Shown: positions 1 through 9,127, counted from the stretch's first letter. The stretch: DNA of 64,000 bases from JACPVU01 sp964373255 (GCA_964373255.1 CAYJTG010000002.1:1-64000), one strand, 5' to 3'. Notes: generated by a model from the letters alone, not told the origin. A program made the numbers and translations.

Positions 1-206
1 TTCCATATTCGTATGATGATGGTCGACGTAGACATATACGTCTGTTGACGTATATCTGTGGAAAGCGAAGCTTTCCAAGAGTTCAGAAAACTTCGTTTTC
101 TGCAACTGTCAGCTAGAGGCATTGTCAATACAGATAGACGCACTTCGTGCGTCAGTTTGTTTCAATGCCTCTCACGTCGACCATCATACTTTAATGGAAT
201 TCAATC
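1..206. mobile_element. Y-shaped inverted-repeat element, family A, copy A1 (left end cut by window)
   Basis: This is the longest class of family A. Its right end, ATGGAATTCAATC, is the inverted repeat of the left end seen whole in copies A2-A4; here the first bases lie outside the window. The outer stem (GTATGATGATGGTCGACGT against ACGTCGACCATCATAC) closes on two arms: one with tetraloop TGTT (ATATACGTC/GACGTATAT) and one starting GAGGCATTG and ending CAATGCCTC with an inner GACGCAC-TTC-GTGCGTC hairpin. The arms are joined by the linker AGCTA. Relative to A2 it carries about 50 extra bases holding two further hairpins (GGAAAGC-GAA-GCTTTCC and CAGAAAAC-TTC-GTTTTCTG). It lies just upstream of the tadC-like gene. 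Confidence 0.85.
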
Positions 207-257
207 TTGTTTATCCTTGAGCAAAAACATTATTTAATCAGTCCGACAAGTAATATC

Positions 258-2231
258 ATGAAAATTGCCGAAGATAAACGGGAAAGCATAAGGCGCCTGA
301 TATCGAGGGAGTACAAGATCTTTCTCGAGGAAGAGAGGCTGGCTTCCCTGAGAAGGACGATCTATGAAAAAGCGTGTAACAAAGCAGAAAAGATTCTGAA
401 GGTGAAACCAGACAAAAAGGCAGGACAGACCCTGAGGGACGCCATAAATTTCACGCACCTCAGAGCAACACCGGAAGGCGTGATGTCCCTTACATTTCTG
501 GCGATGCTGATAATTCTCATTCCCACCGTGCTCTTTATTCTGCTCAAATTTATAGGATTGCCCGGCATTTCCTTCGGCTACGGCATGATGATCATAATTG
601 TCGGCATGATTTTTGTTTTCTACCTGTACCACTATCCCATAAGGCTGAAGAGCGTCTATGAAATGGCGGTCGGCTCTGACATCGTGACGTTCATTCTCTA
701 TGCTGTCATGTACATGAGGAACACGCCTAACCTCGAGGGCGCAATCCGGTTTGCCGCCGAGAGCATCTCGGGCCCGATAGGCTTTGAGCTGAAAAAGCTT
801 CTCTGGGACGTTGAAGTGGGAAACTATTTGTCCATGGAGGACGCGCTGCTCGACTACTCAAAGAAATGGTCAGGCAACCGCCCGTTCGTGGAGTCCATAC
901 AGCTCCTGATAACATCGCTAAGACAGGTGGGCGACAAAAGACTGAGCATGCTGGAAGAGGCTATAAATATAGTTTTAGACGGGAGCAGAGAGGACGCAAA
1001 GCACTTCAACCAGAAATTAAAACTGCCGGTGACCGTCATACACGCGCTCGGCATCATCCTTCCTGTCATGGGGCTTGTGATGTTCCCTATCGTAGCGGTC
1101 TTTCTAAATGTAGACGCCTCGCTGCTCTTCATCGGCTATGACATAATACTTCCGTTTGTGCTCTACTTCATCATAACCAATACGCTTAGGCTGAGGCCGG
1201 CGACGTTCAGCACCATAGACATAAGGGAAAACCCCGACATGCCGCCTGAGGGCAGGTTCAGGTGGGGAAAAAAATTCGTGCGGGCGTGGCCAATATCATT
1301 TTTGATAGGCGGAGCAATAGTGGCCGCTGGGCTCGCGCTCTATATCTCAGAGATATCAGCGGCAAAAAAAGATTTTGAGGGGATAATACCGGCAATCGTG
1401 ATAACGCTCGGGGTCGCGCTTGGTTTCGGCATATACTTTATACTCATCTCGAACCAGAGGCTTAAGGTGAGGGCCGATACAAGAAAGATAGAAGAGGAGT
1501 TTGCAGAGGCGTTGTTTCAGTTAGGAAACCAGATATCGGGCGGAAAGCCGCTGGAGCTGTCGATGGATAATATGATGGAACGAATCAAGAACCTGAAGAT
1601 CAAAGATTTCTTCGGCCGGGCACTCAACAATATGAAGCTCCTCGGCTTCACGTTCTCGAAAGCGTTTTTTGACGAGAACTACGGCGCTGTCAAGTACTAC
1701 CCGTCAAAGCTCATAAAATCCGTCATGAAAGCCGTGATCGAGTCTTCGAGGAAAGGCGTGACCATTGCGTCGAACGCCATGCTCTCTGTGTCCCGTTATT
1801 TAAAGGATTTGCACACGACGCAGGAGGAGATAAAAGAGTCCCTCAACGACACGCTTGGCTCTTTAAAGTTTCAGGCATTTTTCCTGACGCCGATGATATC
1901 GGGCACCGTTGCGACACTGGCAATAATAATCATAAGGATCCTTAAACAGCTCGGTGAGCAGGCGCCGAGCTTCGGGGGCGGCGTTCCCATGCTCGCGCAG
2001 TTCCAGAACATAAACATAACGCCCTTCCAGTTCATCATGGTCGTGTCGATATACATGATCGAAACGTCTTTCATACTCGCCATGTTCATCAACGCCATAG
2101 AGAACGGCGAAGACCCGATCGGCCGCCAGAACACGACGGGCTACACGCTCATAATAGGCTTCGTCGTCTTCGCCGCCTGTCTTCTTCTCACGCTCACACT
2201 ATTCTCGCCCCTCATATCAGCGGTTGTGTAA
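258..2231 (+). CDS. TadC/FlaJ-type pilus assembly platform membrane protein (T2SSF family)
   Basis: The 657-aa product is an integral membrane protein of the archaeal type IV pilus platform family (T2SSF, relatives TadC and FlaJ), which anchors the secretion ATPase and the growing pilin filament. About 75 soluble residues come first, then hydrophobic segments near residues 80-125, a soluble stretch with the helical repeat typical of the family, a central membrane block around 250-380, a second soluble half and a C-terminal membrane block ending near 650. The ATG at 258 was chosen because upstream codons run into repeat A1. No partner ATPase is present, so it probably lies to the left. It heads a same-strand run of small membrane and pilin-like genes. 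Family assignment is good; the substrate is unknown. Confidence 0.8.
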   Translation: MKIAEDKRESIRRLISREYKIFLEEERLASLRRTIYEKACNKAEKILKVKPDKKAGQTLRDAINFTHLRATPEGVMSLTFLAMLIILIPTVLFILLKFIGLPGISFGYGMMIIIVGMIFVFYLYHYPIRLKSVYEMAVGSDIVTFILYAVMYMRNTPNLEGAIRFAAESISGPIGFELKKLLWDVEVGNYLSMEDALLDYSKKWSGNRPFVESIQLLITSLRQVGDKRLSMLEEAINIVLDGSREDAKHFNQKLKLPVTVIHALGIILPVMGLVMFPIVAVFLNVDASLLFIGYDIILPFVLYFIITNTLRLRPATFSTIDIRENPDMPPEGRFRWGKKFVRAWPISFLIGGAIVAAGLALYISEISAAKKDFEGIIPAIVITLGVALGFGIYFILISNQRLKVRADTRKIEEEFAEALFQLGNQISGGKPLELSMDNMMERIKNLKIKDFFGRALNNMKLLGFTFSKAFFDENYGAVKYYPSKLIKSVMKAVIESSRKGVTIASNAMLSVSRYLKDLHTTQEEIKESLNDTLGSLKFQAFFLTPMISGTVATLAIIIIRILKQLGEQAPSFGGGVPMLAQFQNINITPFQFIMVVSIYMIETSFILAMFINAIENGEDPIGRQNTTGYTLIIGFVVFAACLLLTLTLFSPLISAVV

Positions 2232-2277
2232 TAAAATGATACCAGAAAAATTCACTTTTCTTCTCATATACCATAAA

Positions 2278-2369
2278 CAGTATCTCCGAAAGTTGGATTA
2301 CTGCCTCTTGGCAGTAATCCTCTACCGAGGTATATGCCACAAGGCATATACCTCACTTTCGGAGATACT
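2278..2369. mobile_element. Y-shaped inverted-repeat element, family C, copy C1
   Basis: A 92-bp element with a 15-bp stem (AGTATCTCCGAAAGT against ACTTTCGGAGATACT), two arms GGATTACTGCC-TCTT-GGCAGTAATCC and GAGGTATATGCC-ACAA-GGCATATACCTC, and the linker TCTACC between them. It is flanked by the direct repeat CATAAA (2272-2277 and 2370-2375), which suggests insertion with a 5-6 bp target duplication. It lies downstream of the tadC-like gene. Confidence 0.85.
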
Positions 2370-2375
2370 CATAAA

Positions 2376-2410
2376 GCTGCAGGTTTTCTGTCGAATTCAA
2401 AAATAATACC
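2376..2410. repeat. Fragment of family E repeat
   Basis: The run GCAGGTTTTCTG followed by GAATTCAAAAATAAT matches the right end of the two full family E repeats near 11.6 and 52.8 kb. The left part is missing. It abuts element C1. A small hairpin (CTGTTT against AAACAG, about 2413-2430) follows it. Confidence 0.55.
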
Positions 2411-2477
2411 GCTGTTTCAAAACAGTGGGATTCACCATGTATAAAAATCAGCATCGACAATATACTAACTGATAAAC

Positions 2478-2627
2478 ATGGTCGACGTCTGGCTCGTGGT
2501 CGCGATCGCGTTCCTGCTTGCGATTTTCGCGTTCATGCTCGCTATCACGCAGGGGTGGATCGATATTACAAAGCCACAGCTCGTGTTCGGCTCGGTGATT
2601 TTTGTAAAGTCAGGGCGGAGAGAATGA
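2478..2627 (+). CDS. Small single-span membrane protein (49 aa), pilus cluster
   Basis: The ATG at 2478 opens a 49-codon frame ending in TGA. Residues 4-24 form one hydrophobic segment (starting VWLVVAIAFLLAIF), followed by a short polar tail ending KSGRRE. I do not recognise the family. Support for a real gene is positional: it is the first of three minute membrane proteins packed with 1-13 bp gaps between the tadC-like gene and larger anchored proteins, all on the same strand. It could be a minor pilin-like or accessory subunit. Confidence 0.65.
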   Translation: MVDVWLVVAIAFLLAIFAFMLAITQGWIDITKPQLVFGSVIFVKSGRRE

Positions 2628-2628
2628 A

Positions 2629-2775
2629 ATGGAACTGAGAAAAGACCTGTTGATAACGGTTGTGAAAATGCTGCTGGTCATAGCTGTCCTGTTTGCGCTG
2701 TGGGCACTGATAACAGGGGACGCCCCCAAGGCAATCTCGCAGTTTTTCATAGATATTACAAAAACTTTTGCATGA
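2629..2775 (+). CDS. Small single-span membrane protein (48 aa), pilus cluster
   Basis: Starts 1 bp after the previous stop, with AGAGAATGAA upstream serving as a weak ribosome site. The 48-aa product has a basic N-terminus (MELRKD), one membrane segment at about residues 8-28 (LITVVKMLLVIAVLFALWAL) and a C-terminal amphipathic stretch. No known family is recognised. The tight spacing implies co-translation with its neighbours, so it is probably a subunit of the same envelope structure. Confidence 0.65.
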   Translation: MELRKDLLITVVKMLLVIAVLFALWALITGDAPKAISQFFIDITKTFA

Positions 2776-2788
2776 TTTGGTTTTACTT

Positions 2789-2986
2789 ATGACAAATACG
2801 GCAAGCGGTTCGAACGGCAAAAAAGGGATAGTTGTATCAACGCAGCTGCTCGTGACCATAATCTTTGTGGTGATCGCCGCTCTCGTCATATTCATGCTCT
2901 GGATGTCATTTTCAGCCGAGGCTGGCGCGCCCGCCAGCACTATCTTCTACAAGTTTATGGACTGGATTACTGGTTTTTTGTCATGA
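2789..2986 (+). CDS. Small pilin-like membrane protein (65 aa)
   Basis: The ATG at 2789 gives a 65-aa protein with a short polar leader containing NGKKGIV, then a hydrophobic segment of about 22 residues (STQLLVTIIFVVIAALVIFM). A glycine after basic residues just before a hydrophobic helix resembles an archaeal class III (type IV pilin-like) signal peptide, but the processing site is not certain. The C-terminus is short and ends in an aromatic amphipathic helix. It follows the two minute membrane proteins with a 13-bp gap. Confidence 0.65.
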   Translation: MTNTASGSNGKKGIVVSTQLLVTIIFVVIAALVIFMLWMSFSAEAGAPASTIFYKFMDWITGFLS

Positions 2987-3005
2987 TCATGATAGAGGTG
3001 CTTGC

Positions 3006-3878
3006 ATGCCTGAAACACAAGTTGTACATTTCATACTTGCGCTGGCTGTCGGCGTGATTGTACTTACCATATTCTTTACAGGCGACATCAAGGGCGCCAT
3101 TGGAAACATAACGCAGAATAAATCAATAATCACCGTACTCGGCGTGGCTGCTAACGCCGAGCACACAACAAGTGATACAAGCGACTACGGCAGGTATAAA
3201 ATAACAACTACTTTACAAATGCGCATAGACCCGATACCGACAGAAGAAATTGTTGTAATGCCTATTATAACCTTTAAAGGCGCCTCGATAAACGGGAGCG
3301 AGTTCAAAATCACTGCAGGCGAGAATGCTGTAAACCGAGCAGTCGAGTTTGAGGTGCTGAGCAGGTACCCTCCGATAAAACCGATAGAAAATGGGAGAAA
3401 CGTCTTTGAGTTCGGCAACGAGTACAAGGTTACGTCTGGCAACGGGGGCGTGTTCAAGCTCAGCATGATCAATATTTACATCGACGCCGACGTACTCAGC
3501 CTCAGTTCTACGTGCAAGGCCGAATTCAAGGTGGAGTGCAAGACCGGACTGGAGACCACAAAGGATCTTGAAGAATGCCCATCAGACATTGTTAATATAC
3601 GGTGCAGCGAGACGATCGAGAAGTGCGGCGGCTCCGTGAAAATAATTGTCAGAGAGCTTAACTGCCCGGGTAAAACAGCAAAGGTCGAAATAAACGCTCG
3701 GGACGGGGCGAAGTGGGAGGACGCAGGCAACACGGCTGTCCTGAGATTTTTCAGAAAGACGCCGTGCGTGGAGAAAACGCTGACCAGGGCGCTTTCATTC
3801 GGCGACATAAGATTCCTGAACAGCGAGTGCACCAGGGACTTTCTTGGCAGCTATGCGTTTGAGATAACCGGACTTTAA
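3006..3878 (+). CDS. Membrane-anchored ectodomain protein, pilus cluster
   Basis: The 290-aa product has one N-terminal membrane segment (about residues 7-27) and a long beta-rich ectodomain. The C-terminal third carries about ten cysteines (CKAEFKVEC, ECPSD, RCSET, ELNCPGK and others), as expected of a disulfide-stabilised extracellular domain. I do not recognise a family. The start ATG lies 20 bp after the preceding stop, with AGAGGTGCTTGC upstream as a ribosome site. The single N-terminal helix and external domain fit a pilin-like or pseudopilin-like subunit; that role is inferred from context. Confidence 0.7.
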   Translation: MPETQVVHFILALAVGVIVLTIFFTGDIKGAIGNITQNKSIITVLGVAANAEHTTSDTSDYGRYKITTTLQMRIDPIPTEEIVVMPIITFKGASINGSEFKITAGENAVNRAVEFEVLSRYPPIKPIENGRNVFEFGNEYKVTSGNGGVFKLSMINIYIDADVLSLSSTCKAEFKVECKTGLETTKDLEECPSDIVNIRCSETIEKCGGSVKIIVRELNCPGKTAKVEINARDGAKWEDAGNTAVLRFFRKTPCVEKTLTRALSFGDIRFLNSECTRDFLGSYAFEITGL

Positions 3879-3954
3879 GACAAAAACCAATTAGACTTCC
3901 TCATCTTACTTTTTATTTTCTTCTTTGTAACACATTTATTTAGCCAGCGACCAT

Positions 3955-4851
3955 ATGTATAGTAAGGCGATTGTTTTGAAAAAGGGTATGATCGAATTCA
4001 GCCAGGGCGCTGTTCTGTACATCATAATCATGGTTGTTGTGATATTCATCGGCCTGCTGATCGTGACGCAAGGCAACGTCCTGATCCTGTTCGAGCAGGG
4101 CGCGTTCTCAAAAATGTTTGAGCCGGGTTCTTTGAAAACTCAAACAGAAAAATCACAAATAGAAGTAACGTGTAATGATGCGCTTCAGCTTTCGAGAATA
4201 GTAATTACAAATGTGGGATTTACATACGGTGGCGGTGGAGACAAAGAAATCAGATTTGCTGTAATACTCGATACAAGGAACGGCGTAACGGTTGGTGAAG
4301 CGCTCGATGAAAGTGGTGTAGGAACAGGAAATCATTATTTTACGTGTACACCACCAGAGCAAAGTTCACAGCCTTTTAACTGCGGCACTTCAAAAAATAT
4401 TGAATTTACTTTACCGTTTACCGCAGGAGAAGACGAATATTTTCACGCTACTATATGGCAGGTTGATGATGAAAGCGAGACAGAGACATTAGCTGAGCGT
4501 ACATTTTCTGAAATCGCCGAAAATAGCTTCAGAAAATACCTAGGATCGTTTGATATAGGAGCCCATGACATAGGCAAATATACGTTTGGTTTCAACTGCT
4601 TAGCTAAAGAATGTGACAAATGCAATAGCAAATTTATTCCATGCAATGAAATAGAGTGTCATGAAAGCCGCGAAGGGTGCTGGTATAATAAGCAGCACGC
4701 ATCTGGATATGGTGCGTGTACACCGTGCTTGAAATTAAGTTCTTGCTCTTCTTACCGCACACTTAATCAATGCGTAATCTGTGGTGCTTATTCACGTCTC
4801 AATTCAAATCGTGGATGCCAGTGGCTGGCAAATAAATGTTCTGACATGTGA
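3955..4851 (+). CDS. Membrane-anchored protein with Cys-rich C-terminus, pilus cluster
   Basis: The 298-aa product begins with a basic leader (KAIVLKKGMIEFSQGAVLY) followed by a hydrophobic helix at about residues 19-42, pilin-like in layout. The last 80 residues hold about 18 cysteines in close pairs (CDKC, CTPC, CVIC and similar), suggesting a compact extracellular knot. A similar cysteine-rich tail ends the SLT protein of this cluster. A short gap before the gene contains A/T-rich sequence (TTATTTAGCC) that could be a promoter. Confidence 0.7.
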   Translation: MYSKAIVLKKGMIEFSQGAVLYIIIMVVVIFIGLLIVTQGNVLILFEQGAFSKMFEPGSLKTQTEKSQIEVTCNDALQLSRIVITNVGFTYGGGGDKEIRFAVILDTRNGVTVGEALDESGVGTGNHYFTCTPPEQSSQPFNCGTSKNIEFTLPFTAGEDEYFHATIWQVDDESETETLAERTFSEIAENSFRKYLGSFDIGAHDIGKYTFGFNCLAKECDKCNSKFIPCNEIECHESREGCWYNKQHASGYGACTPCLKLSSCSSYRTLNQCVICGAYSRLNSNRGCQWLANKCSDM

Positions 4852-4855
4852 TAAT

Positions 4856-4993
4856 ATGGACATACCTTCAGAGGTCATGTGGATAATCGTGACATTGATC
4901 GGTCTTGGAATTGTTGCGGCCATAGTCGTATTTTTGTCCTTCCACGGCGGCGCGCAGAGGATGCTCGAGGTTCTGCTGGGCTTTTTCAGGTGA
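4856..4993 (+). CDS. Small single-span membrane protein (45 aa)
   Basis: The ATG at 4856 lies 4 bp after the preceding stop. The 45-aa product has an acidic start (MDIPSEVM), one strong membrane helix (WIIVTLIGLGIVAAIVVFL) and a short amphipathic tail. It is similar in size and layout to the other minute proteins in this cluster, though not clearly related in sequence. Function unknown. Confidence 0.65.
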   Translation: MDIPSEVMWIIVTLIGLGIVAAIVVFLSFHGGAQRMLEVLLGFFR

Positions 4994-4997
4994 TCAT

Positions 4998-5126
4998 ATG
5001 AGAATGGAATACGTTGTTGTCGGGTTTGTCCTTGTGCTCGTCGTACTTCTTGTAGCGCTCGGGATGCTCAAGGACGTTGTTCCGAGCGTCTTGAACGTAT
5101 TGCAAAACATAACAGGCGCAAAATAA
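4998..5126 (+). CDS. Small single-span membrane protein (42 aa)
   Basis: The ATG at 4998 follows the previous stop by 4 bp. The frame runs 42 codons to TAA. Residues 5-23 are a membrane helix (YVVVGFVLVLVVLLVALGM) followed by an amphipathic tail ending NITGAK. It is sandwiched without spare sequence between a 45-aa and a 540-aa membrane protein, which argues that it is a real member of the operon. Function unknown. Confidence 0.6.
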   Translation: MRMEYVVVGFVLVLVVLLVALGMLKDVVPSVLNVLQNITGAK

Positions 5127-5150
5127 TTGATACAACAAGAGGCAATTAAA

Positions 5151-6773
5151 ATGGTCGAAGCAATCGAAGAGGTGATATTCCCGGCGATAAGCCTTGTGTT
5201 CCTTCTGCTAGGCATAGTTCTTCTGGCGTCGATTTTATTTTCAGCCTTCAACCCATACGACCAGATTGCATTCCTGAACGCCGAAAAACTGAGGGCTAAA
5301 ATCGACGAGGCGTGTTTCAAAGGCACAGGTGTAGAAGTTTCGATGGACAGCTTCGAGCTAAGGCAGAACAAGCCGTTCGCAACATGGATTTTCACCGTAC
5401 TTCCGCGCTGGCTCATACGGTCGAGCGGGGATCCCAATTATGTAATATATTATGAATCCTTCCCGCCCGGCGAAGCAACTGGCTGGGAGATCTACCATGA
5501 CATGCAGAACCGCCTCATTGTGCCGATCACAGAGGAGTTCCTGAAAAATCCCACTGATGTAAACGGGAATACGATACCTAATACACCTGAAAAAGCACCG
5601 TATCCTGCGAGCCTAGTAGAGGAATATGTCAAACAGGTCGCTAAAAAAAGCGAAGACAAAAACGTAGGCCCGATCGATTCTGTCATCATCAGCAACATAG
5701 TTCTGAGTGAAGACTTCCGGTCGGATTTTGTTTTCAAGAAGCCAGAGGCAGTGGGTGAAACAGATAATTGGAAAGGCGGGATTGTGCCCGAAACAAAAAG
5801 CGCCCAGCAGCGGTTCTTCTCTTATGGCAAGTGGAATAAGCAGGGCGAAGAGACAAAGATTCCTTTAGGCGGAGACAACCAATTTGTATTCTCAAATTAC
5901 CTTGGCCTGAGCCCTGTTGAGAAGACGGCGATAAAATACATGCCGTGCGGCGAAAATTCCTTGTGCCTGAAGACGAGAAGCGGCGTCTACAGCTTTCCGC
6001 TCAGGGTTTGCAACAAAAATGATCCTAATGAGATAAAATCAATCCAGCTGAACTGGGACGGCGGTAGTCATGTAAGCTTGGGTGATGAAATTACAACCCA
6101 AGCAAAGGCTGCTGTAGCAATTGGTGCGATGCTCTTAAAGTCTGGCATAATTTTTAAAAGTGGCGCCACCGCTCTTTTAATCGATGCTATTAGAGACATC
6201 TTTAAATATCGTACATCGTACAAAGTGGGCGATTTCTATGCAGCAAGCCCGTGCGCATTGAGCAGCGAGGACTTGCCAGATGAAGACTATTCAATAAATA
6301 TCAAAAAAACTCCGTGCTCAAAGAATTTGTGCGATTCGTATATAAGCTATCCACTGTACCAGTACAATGCAAAAAGTCAGGAGTTAAGCCCTGCAGGGGA
6401 GCACTACGTGTGCACGCAGGCACTGGGCGACCACATGAGTTCTTTGCCACCCACAGGTCTTGACAGCGGCGACTGCATTGAGATAAATATAAAATCCCTC
6501 ACGAACGGCTACTGCTGGACGCCTTACCCGCGCCAGTCAGGAGGTGTTGAAAGGCAAACCATATGGAAAGAACAAACCAAAAAGCTATCAAGAGATCTGG
6601 CTACGTCAATAAGCCTGTTCTTCGGCTTCCCAATATATGAAAACACAAATTTCATCGCGTCTTCGTCAGACATAGACAATATAATAGTTCTAAATCCCAC
6701 TGGAACGATACTCAAGAAAATAGAAGGGATGTTTGGCGACTTCGACCGCAAGTGGTGGTGGGGCTGGCCGTGA
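5151..6773 (+). CDS. Large membrane-anchored ectodomain protein, pilus cluster
   Basis: The 540-aa product has one N-terminal membrane span (about residues 10-32) and a large extracellular region with about 12 scattered cysteines, probably disulfide bonded. The ATG at 5151 was preferred over an upstream TTG. I see no known catalytic motif. The next gene is separated by a 148-bp gap that contains A/T-rich promoter-like sequence (TTTATTAAATAAG near 6811) but no further gene. A structural or adhesive component of the pilus-like machine is a reasonable guess. Confidence 0.7.
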   Translation: MVEAIEEVIFPAISLVFLLLGIVLLASILFSAFNPYDQIAFLNAEKLRAKIDEACFKGTGVEVSMDSFELRQNKPFATWIFTVLPRWLIRSSGDPNYVIYYESFPPGEATGWEIYHDMQNRLIVPITEEFLKNPTDVNGNTIPNTPEKAPYPASLVEEYVKQVAKKSEDKNVGPIDSVIISNIVLSEDFRSDFVFKKPEAVGETDNWKGGIVPETKSAQQRFFSYGKWNKQGEETKIPLGGDNQFVFSNYLGLSPVEKTAIKYMPCGENSLCLKTRSGVYSFPLRVCNKNDPNEIKSIQLNWDGGSHVSLGDEITTQAKAAVAIGAMLLKSGIIFKSGATALLIDAIRDIFKYRTSYKVGDFYAASPCALSSEDLPDEDYSINIKKTPCSKNLCDSYISYPLYQYNAKSQELSPAGEHYVCTQALGDHMSSLPPTGLDSGDCIEINIKSLTNGYCWTPYPRQSGGVERQTIWKEQTKKLSRDLATSISLFFGFPIYENTNFIASSSDIDNIIVLNPTGTILKKIEGMFGDFDRKWWWGWP

Positions 6774-6921
6774 TGAAATTATAATTATAGTGGCTCTTTC
6801 TGATTGCTAATTTATTAAATAAGCATGACAATATAATCAATTACAAACGATATACAATAAATAAGATATGAAAATCGGTGCGAAATGATTAGTTGGAAAT
6901 ATCTAAAATTAAAGTGATCTC

Positions 6922-7320
6922 ATGAAGGGCATGGAAGAGCTGACAAAGACGTACATTTATCTGGCTGTCACGCTCGTATTCATTACTTTCGCGATAACGC
7001 CGCTCTACCAGACCGTTGACGAGTCTACAAAAAATTCCGCGCGGCTGCAGGCAAAGGAGATAGCAGGCGTAATAAATATGATGAAGGCGTCGCCCAGCTA
7101 CACACTTGATTACAGGCTGCAGATGCCTCCGCAGTTCACGCTAAAGATAACAGGCGAGTTTGTTGTTCTGTCGGCTTACGGCAAAGAGTACGTGGAAAAT
7201 ATTATACGTTCTGGTGTAAGCGTGCAGGACTTCGGGCCTTTTGACTTTGGCGCACAGCGCGATAGTATTACAATCAAAAAATCAGGCACATCAATAACGG
7301 TAAGCAGCCCCGGAGGTTAA
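6922..7320 (+). CDS. Small pilin-like or pseudopilin-like membrane protein
   Basis: The 132-aa product has a short leader, one membrane helix at about residues 10-28 (TYIYLAVTLVFITFAITPL) and a small soluble domain rich in beta propensity. It begins a second tight run: the next ATG is only 3 bp after its stop, and its own last codons contain the GGAGGT that serves the next gene. No family is recognised. Confidence 0.65.
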   Translation: MKGMEELTKTYIYLAVTLVFITFAITPLYQTVDESTKNSARLQAKEIAGVINMMKASPSYTLDYRLQMPPQFTLKITGEFVVLSAYGKEYVENIIRSGVSVQDFGPFDFGAQRDSITIKKSGTSITVSSPGG

Positions 7321-7323
7321 TCT

Positions 7324-8241
7324 ATGGATGTCGACCCGTTCAGCATATTCTTTGCAATCGTGAGGATTGCCAGCGCGTTTGTTCTGATTGTTTTCTTTTT
7401 CATCCTCTGGGGCATCTTCAGCACACAGGTAAAGACAAACGACCTTGAGCGGTTCAACGTCGAGCTCTACGAGAATATCGCTTCCTCACAGCTTGCTGCG
7501 TCGAAGTATATATTTGACCCAAATAAATTGGACGCATTTGCCAACAAGGAGCTGGATTTTGTAAGAGACTGTCAATATACCTACACGTTTGCTGTAGAAG
7601 ATCTGGTCGACAACAAGAAATGGGAGCTTGGCAAAGGTCCTAGTGGTAATCTTAATCCTATATCGCACGACAGCAAATCAAAAGAATATTATGCAGCCAT
7701 ATTCAAAGATACAGGCAAGCGTGCAGACTTTTACAGTACCTCGAACCCGGCAAAAATCTTATTAACTGTATACGATACGCATGTCGGGAGGATGAGCTGT
7801 GCAATCGAGAAGGCTTTCAAACTGAAGGAAGTTCAAGAGCTAACAGTAAATCGATGCATATTTGTTACTCCGTTGCAAAACAAGCCTATTGCCCTAATGC
7901 CGTGCCTTAGTTTTGGAAGAGAAGGTGGCGATGATACAAGCAACAGAGTGTGCTTCTTTTACGAATCCACAAACGACGAGCACGTTGATGTGGAATGCAA
8001 AAGTCTTCCTTCTAATATAAATTTTGAGGAATTTTATAAAACATCCGGAACACTTAGAGCAAATAACATAGAGTCCACACAGGCAATGAAACTGATTTTT
8101 TATCCTCTGAAATCAATCCCAACCGGCGACAACGTTGAAAGGTGCCAGACAGTAAAAGAGAACACAAATGATTATGTTGCTACAGCATATGAATCAACTT
8201 TAGGAGTACTGATATGTGCGGAACAAGCAGGAAAAGATTAG
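7324..8241 (+). CDS. Membrane-anchored ectodomain protein, pilus cluster
   Basis: The 305-aa product has one N-terminal membrane span (about residues 14-36, VLIVFFFILWGIF) and an external domain with eight or more cysteines. The start ATG is preceded by a clear ribosome site, GGAGGTTAATCT, lying within the end of the upstream gene, so the two are probably co-translated. Family not recognised. It resembles its neighbours in architecture rather than in sequence. Confidence 0.7.
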   Translation: MDVDPFSIFFAIVRIASAFVLIVFFFILWGIFSTQVKTNDLERFNVELYENIASSQLAASKYIFDPNKLDAFANKELDFVRDCQYTYTFAVEDLVDNKKWELGKGPSGNLNPISHDSKSKEYYAAIFKDTGKRADFYSTSNPAKILLTVYDTHVGRMSCAIEKAFKLKEVQELTVNRCIFVTPLQNKPIALMPCLSFGREGGDDTSNRVCFFYESTNDEHVDVECKSLPSNINFEEFYKTSGTLRANNIESTQAMKLIFYPLKSIPTGDNVERCQTVKENTNDYVATAYESTLGVLICAEQAGKD

Positions 8242-8254
8242 TGAGGCAACACCT

Positions 8255-9127
8255 ATGAAAGGATTTGTTTCTGAATTCGGGTGGACAGCGTTCATGCTGA
8301 TAGCTGTCGTCTTCATAGCATTCATAGGGCTCATAGGGTCGCTCTACTTCCAGGTGGAGAACTTTATTTCACCGGACCCTTCTTCTGTGGAATTCCTTGC
8401 CACAAACAACAGGCCGTACATACTTGCCTCTGTACTCGCGCACACGCTCATGGGCGACAGGCAGTTCTTGGAGCAGGCCACAGAGATAGTTGCCACAGGC
8501 AATGATGTGAAGGCGGGCTCTGGTGATCTTGATGTTTATCTGAAGGATTTCTTTCTTGTATACGGAAATGACAGATTCATTGGGGTTGCAATAAAAGAAA
8601 TTGAACCAGATGAAAATCAGCTGTTTTATGTTGACAACCTGCCAAAAAAATGCGGCGAAGACCTCAACGGCTTTTGCGTGGAGAAAAAACGGAGGCAGTT
8701 AATAGACAGGTATGTACTTACTGTGCCTGCTGGCTGCATCGATGGCAGAATAGAAACAAACGCCGGAGCGAACAAATGCGACGACGATGAACTTTGCTGC
8801 GCAGAAGCAGAGCGCGATAGCCTGCCGGCTGGAACGATAACGTGCGGCGGCTACCAGCCTGATGACGGCGATAAAGACACCAAAGATCTGGACCTTGATG
8901 ATCCTGGTGTTTGTGACACAGCTGGCAATAAGCATTGCTCAATAGGCAGAACAGAAATACAGGATGTCGCCAACGAGTGCAACATAATTGATGTTGGCAT
9001 GCCGGCTGTCTGCTGCGTGCCGCTGAAAAGCGAAACAGCCGTGCAGAGAGGCGCTGTCACCAGGGCACAAATCCCGCTTCTCTACAAGAATGAAAAATAC
9101 GGCGTGGTCGAGGTGACTGCTGAATGA
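8255..9127 (+). CDS. Membrane-anchored Cys-rich ectodomain protein
   Basis: The 290-aa product starts at ATG 8255 (upstream GTGAGG as ribosome site), with a membrane span at about residues 8-32. The middle contains dense cysteines, including a CDDDELCCAE stretch and CGGYQPDDGDKD, and acidic Asp-rich patches that could bind calcium. The last four bases overlap the start of the SLT gene, indicating coupled translation of the two. Confidence 0.7.
   Translation: MKGFVSEFGWTAFMLIAVVFIAFIGLIGSLYFQVENFISPDPSSVEFLATNNRPYILASVLAHTLMGDRQFLEQATEIVATGNDVKAGSGDLDVYLKDFFLVYGNDRFIGVAIKEIEPDENQLFYVDNLPKKCGEDLNGFCVEKKRRQLIDRYVLTVPAGCIDGRIETNAGANKCDDDELCCAEAERDSLPAGTITCGGYQPDDGDKDTKDLDLDDPGVCDTAGNKHCSIGRTEIQDVANECNIIDVGMPAVCCVPLKSETAVQRGAVTRAQIPLLYKNEKYGVVEVTAE

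Noticed and set aside
1..206. Possible CRISPR or tandem repeat array
   Set aside because: The repeats are single dispersed units without regular spacing or unique spacers; internal hairpins explain the repetition.
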